From positions 1,031,811-1,054,932 of the forward strand of contig BFEA01000387.1 in NCBI GenBank assembly GCA_003427395.1: a stretch of 23,122 nucleotides of DNA, read 5' to 3'. Below the pieces are notes generated by a model, which made no database searches, was not told where the DNA came from, and saw only the letters and a program-made list of their open reading frames with translations. The translations under genes and the position numbers were made by a program. The DNA is from Chara braunii (taxonomy: Eukaryota > Streptophyta > Charophyceae > Charales > Characeae). The first letter of the stretch is position 1, and each line of letters opens with the position of its first letter. Positions 20,796-23,122 of this stretch are shown in pieces.

Positions 20796-21858
20796 TTAGT
20801 CCAGAGTCTGTCCATGGTCTGAGGGAAGGTCCATGGCCGTCAGGCGGATTCCGAGTATGCGAATGGCTTTTTCTTCCGGGCGCCAGTTGATCGGTGGCTG
20901 CTGCGGTGGAAGGGAGTCTTGTGGGGACAGCCACCAACCCTCAGTCTTTGTTCCCCAGTTCACCTTCATGTCTGCTACGACCTCAAAGGTTTGAATGGTA
21001 TCCATTAGGGCTTGAAGGGAAGAGGTCGTGGCTCGAATGAGGACTGTGAGGTCATCAGAGAACAAGGACGTGACCGACACCATATGCGGGGGCAACTCCG
21101 GGATGTCTATGCGGTCTATGCATGGGTTGGCTCTGAACATTGTTGCCAACGCCTCCATTACTAACACAAAGAGGAGGGGGTGACGGGGTCCCGTTGCCTC
21201 ACCGAACGCTGCAGAGCAAAAGGGGGGGACAGGTGGCCGCTGACCATAATATTTGTTGCTGCAGACCTATGCATGATAGACACCCACGATCTAAATCCTT
21301 GTCCAAAGTTCATTGTTTCCAGACAGCAGTCCAGGAAATCCCTATCCACATGGTCATAGGTTTTTTCAAAGTCTATGAAGAGGACCGCGGCTTCCTTACG
21401 GTGTTGCCTGACGTACTTGATAGTCTCAGTCACGAGCAGTACGTTTTTCTTTGTTGCATGAACCCAGTCTGGTCTTGAAAAACCAGGTGGTTCATCTGCG
21501 GGAGCAAATGGTTAGTGAGAGCCTTGGAAACTATCTTGTAAGGGAGGGGGAGGAGTGTGATCGGGCGGTAATTCCTGACACCTGCTTTGTCCCCTTTCTT
21601 GTAGAGGAGCGTGGTGACTCCTTGGCTGATCAATCCTCCAAACGGTTTGTGAGAGTCTTGGAAACCATCTTCTAAGGGAGGGGGAGGAGTGTGATCGGGC
21701 GGTAATTCATGACATCTGCTTTGTCCTCTTTCCTATAGAGGAGTGTGGTGACTCCTTGGCTGATCAATCCTCCAAATGACCCCTCCCTCTGCATTGCGTG
21801 TACATAGGTCGCGACGCTATTCTGGAATGTGTCCCAGTGTCGCAGCCAGAATTATTTT
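20796..21858 (-). pseudogene. LINE reverse transcriptase core, broken
   Basis: Going 5' to 3' on the minus strand: WDTFQNSVATYV; GLISQGVTTLLYKKGD; NYRPITLLPLPYKIVSKAL; FQDQTGF; a frame change in an A-rich spot near 21445; AAVLFIDFEKTYDHVDRDFL (the first catalytic Asp region); VRQRDP (usual RQGDP, Gly changed to Arg); a second frame change at a C5 run near 21180; LLFVLVMEAL; then SLFSDDLTVLIRA, the FxDD catalytic motif with both Asp kept. A 134-bp tandem duplication repeats the RPITLL region. Its upstream unit has a TAG in place of the Tyr codon of PYK. The frame closes at a TAA near 20796. The family assignment is firm; activity is impossible as it stands. Confidence 0.9.
21515..21776 (-). 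repeat. 134-bp tandem duplication inside the RT
   Basis: 21515-21640 and 21649-21774 align at a constant offset of 134 bases and differ at about a dozen positions. Both encode the NYRPITLLPLP block on the minus strand. Because 134 is not a multiple of three, the duplication breaks the reading frame. The divergence between units shows it is old or was formed between two diverged copies. Confidence 0.85.
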
Positions 21859-21860
21859 GG

Positions 21861-22232
21861 AAGCTTGCCTGTCTCCCGTGTAGTTTAAATGCCTTGTCAG
21901 TGTTGCTTTGTGCCTCGCTTCATTGCTGCCTTATTGCATGCATTCTCTTCCCATGCTTTTTGCTTGTATGCTGCATAGTTTGATCGTTTTTGCAACACTC
22001 CCTTGTGCTTTGTTGTGTCGTTGCCTTGTTGCACATCCACTTGCGATGTCGTTGCATGCAGTTAGTCTTAGCGATGTGTAGTTGTGCTGCCCCATCAACA
22101 TTGCTCAGTGCTTCGCTACTAAGTCATTGCCTTGCTGTTGTGTTTTGCTTGTGGTGTTGCCTACTGGCTGTCCACTTTCAATAGGAGTCAGAAAAGATCA
22201 TGACAAAACATTGATATGGCTATTCTGCAGAT
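21861..22232. other. T-rich non-coding stretch
   Basis: The plus strand is rich in TTGC, GCCTTGT and GTTGC words giving a loose, imperfect repetition (about 21880-22150). The short Cys/Leu-rich frames are products of this composition. No gene is recognised. Confidence 0.55.
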
Positions 22233-22279
22233 TGTCGAGGGTTCAGCCACCTGATGAGTCGTGCAAGCCTGACGGAACA
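22233..22279 (+). ncRNA. Hammerhead ribozyme-like motif, type III layout, degenerate
   Basis: In order: TGTC as a possible cleavage triplet (22233-22236); a 14-base stem I candidate with weak pairing, GxGG/CCxC; the core CTGATGA (22251-22257); stem II GTCG...TGAC (22258-22273); then GGA where GAA is required; and ACA (22277-22279), which pairs with TGT as a 3-bp stem III. Very short stem III is known for hammerheads of retrozymes and Penelope-like elements. The change in the invariant GAA and the poor stem I suggest a dead relic or a chance match. Confidence 0.3.
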
Positions 22280-22361
22280 TAATCGGGTATAACCTGTATT
22301 GCAATCTTCGGAGGCGGGGCGCCAACCAACCGAAATGGATAGTAGCACCAGCCGATAATTG

Positions 22362-22385
22362 AAAAAAAAAAGAAAAAAAAAAGAA
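22362..22385. repeat. A-rich tract
   Basis: Two runs of ten A or so separated by G, then AAGAAG. It could be the tail of a plus-strand retroposed sequence ending here, but no element is recognised upstream and no target-site duplication is seen. Confidence 0.6.
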
Positions 22386-23022
22386 GTGGCGCTGGCGCTT
22401 TGATTGGTGCACAGTTCTGTTTTGCCTCAGCAAAAAGAGGCTCAAAGGTAGCGGTGGTTTAAGGCATTGCAGGTCGCATAATCAGGCTTTCAATGGCACA
22501 GCCAGCCTGGGGGTGACTGGCTAGCGTAATTCTCTTACACCCTTCCCTATACACACACGACTCCTCAGGGACTCTTTATCCCTGCTTGTGAGCCTCAGAC
22601 CCCTTTTCAGTGTGCACTTGGTTGAGGACTGCTGTCTCCAGGTGGTATACGAACTCTACGTACCCAGTCCCTCAGGTACAACCCCCACAAGAATCATTAC
22701 ACCGGCAAGGACCCCTGGACTCCAGATCGACTAGACCACATTATTGTCCTACGTATGTAAGCTCTGTGGCATTAATTCATCTATTTAGTCTCCCCAAGTC
22801 CCCCCCCCCTCGATGCTAAACCATGAAGCTCAACACCTGCCTCTCTAAGTACTACACCAGTCACAAGGACTAGATCTTCCTAAGGGAGCCGGGTGGCCTA
22901 CACGTTCATTGCCTCAGTTGAGGACTTTCAACTGCCCCCGTAAGGGTCTTCATACTGCCCGATAAAACCTTTCTCCTGCACCCGTAGGGGTTTTTCACAA
23001 CAACGTGCTCACACGCACCCCT
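22386..23022. other. Non-coding right flank
   Basis: No gene is recognised. A run of C lies near 22800. Two similar segments near 22931-22952 and 22976-22997 (CTGCMCCCGTARGGG followed by T-rich sequence and TTCA) form a loose repeat about 45 bases apart, each with CCCGTA-GGG pairing potential. Confidence 0.5.
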
Positions 23023-23063
23023 ACCCGTGCTCACAGGTATCGACTTACCGTGAGGGCACGGGT
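23023..23063. repeat. Long compound hairpin
   Basis: ACCCGTGC/GCACGGGT (8 bp), TCAC/GTGA (4 bp) and GGTA/TACC (4 bp) stack around the loop TCGACT, with only A and GG unpaired. An alternative outer pairing CGCACCC/GGGTGCG is also possible. With 16 bp in total it is well above what is expected by chance. It could be a structured RNA, a terminator-like element or a transposon-end palindrome. Confidence 0.75.
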
Positions 23064-23122
23064 GCGCAGCCCGTAGTTTGTTTGGTTTTGGCTGTGGCGA
23101 GGCCTTGTGTGTGTGTATGCGT

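Larger units (their letters stand above)
19843..21860 (-). mobile_element. LINE part B: RT core and C-terminal region
   Basis: Minus-strand remnant that begins about where part A stops. It has the RT blocks, the conserved C-terminal region of L1-type ORF2, and no endonuclease or ORF1. Upstream of 21860 the frame meets a stop and likeness to LINE ends. Downstream it runs into the G-rich tract near 19800 without a poly(A) tail. Part A plus part B is about 6.6 kb, a normal length for a plant L1-type LINE. The element has several frameshifts and in-frame stops. Confidence 0.88.

Overview
The window looks like nuclear DNA from a eukaryote, probably of the green-plant lineage. The main evidence is a decayed L1-type non-LTR retrotransposon (LINE) with a plant-style ORF1 carrying a CCHC zinc knuckle, and degenerate pieces of nuclear large-subunit (28S/26S-type) rRNA. 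A charophyte alga or other early streptophyte would fit, but that is a low-confidence guess. I found no intact host protein gene, no convincing tRNA, no bacterial-type operon and no CRISPR array.

Layout. Positions 1-1001 and 13200-14172 are two diverged copies of one roughly 1-kb repeat (here 'R') whose left end is derived from LSU rRNA. Positions 1002-13000 are almost entirely non-coding. They hold several degenerate tandem repeats (54-, 60-, 33-, 122- and 96-bp periods), one possible decayed coding segment on the minus strand (3912-4437), an island of scattered N calls (10034-11796) and several sets of hairpins. The strongest set, at 9055-10000, has about eleven short hairpins that keep an AACTTA-type loop while their stem sequences change and mostly still pair.

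Positions 13108-13145 are not biological. They are the two 19-bp Tn5 mosaic ends back to back, as in a Nextera mate-pair junction, so the assembly is chimeric there. Continuity between the left 13 kb and the right 10 kb should not be assumed.

Positions 14173-21860 are LINE material, all on the minus strand, in two pieces. Part A (18760 to 14173) has ORF1, the endonuclease and the first part of the reverse transcriptase, and stops abruptly at repeat R. Part B (21860 to about 19843) has the rest of the reverse transcriptase and the C-terminal region. The pieces barely overlap in content, if at all, and would make about one element if joined A then B. They lie in the order B then A, separated by G-rich DNA and an uninterrupted 111-base G run. 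Both are inactive: they carry in-frame stops, frameshifts and a 134-bp internal duplication.

The right end (21861-23122) is non-coding. It has a possible degenerate type III hammerhead ribozyme motif at 22233-22279 and a strong hairpin at 23023-23063. All homology statements come from reading motifs by eye; no database or folding program was run.
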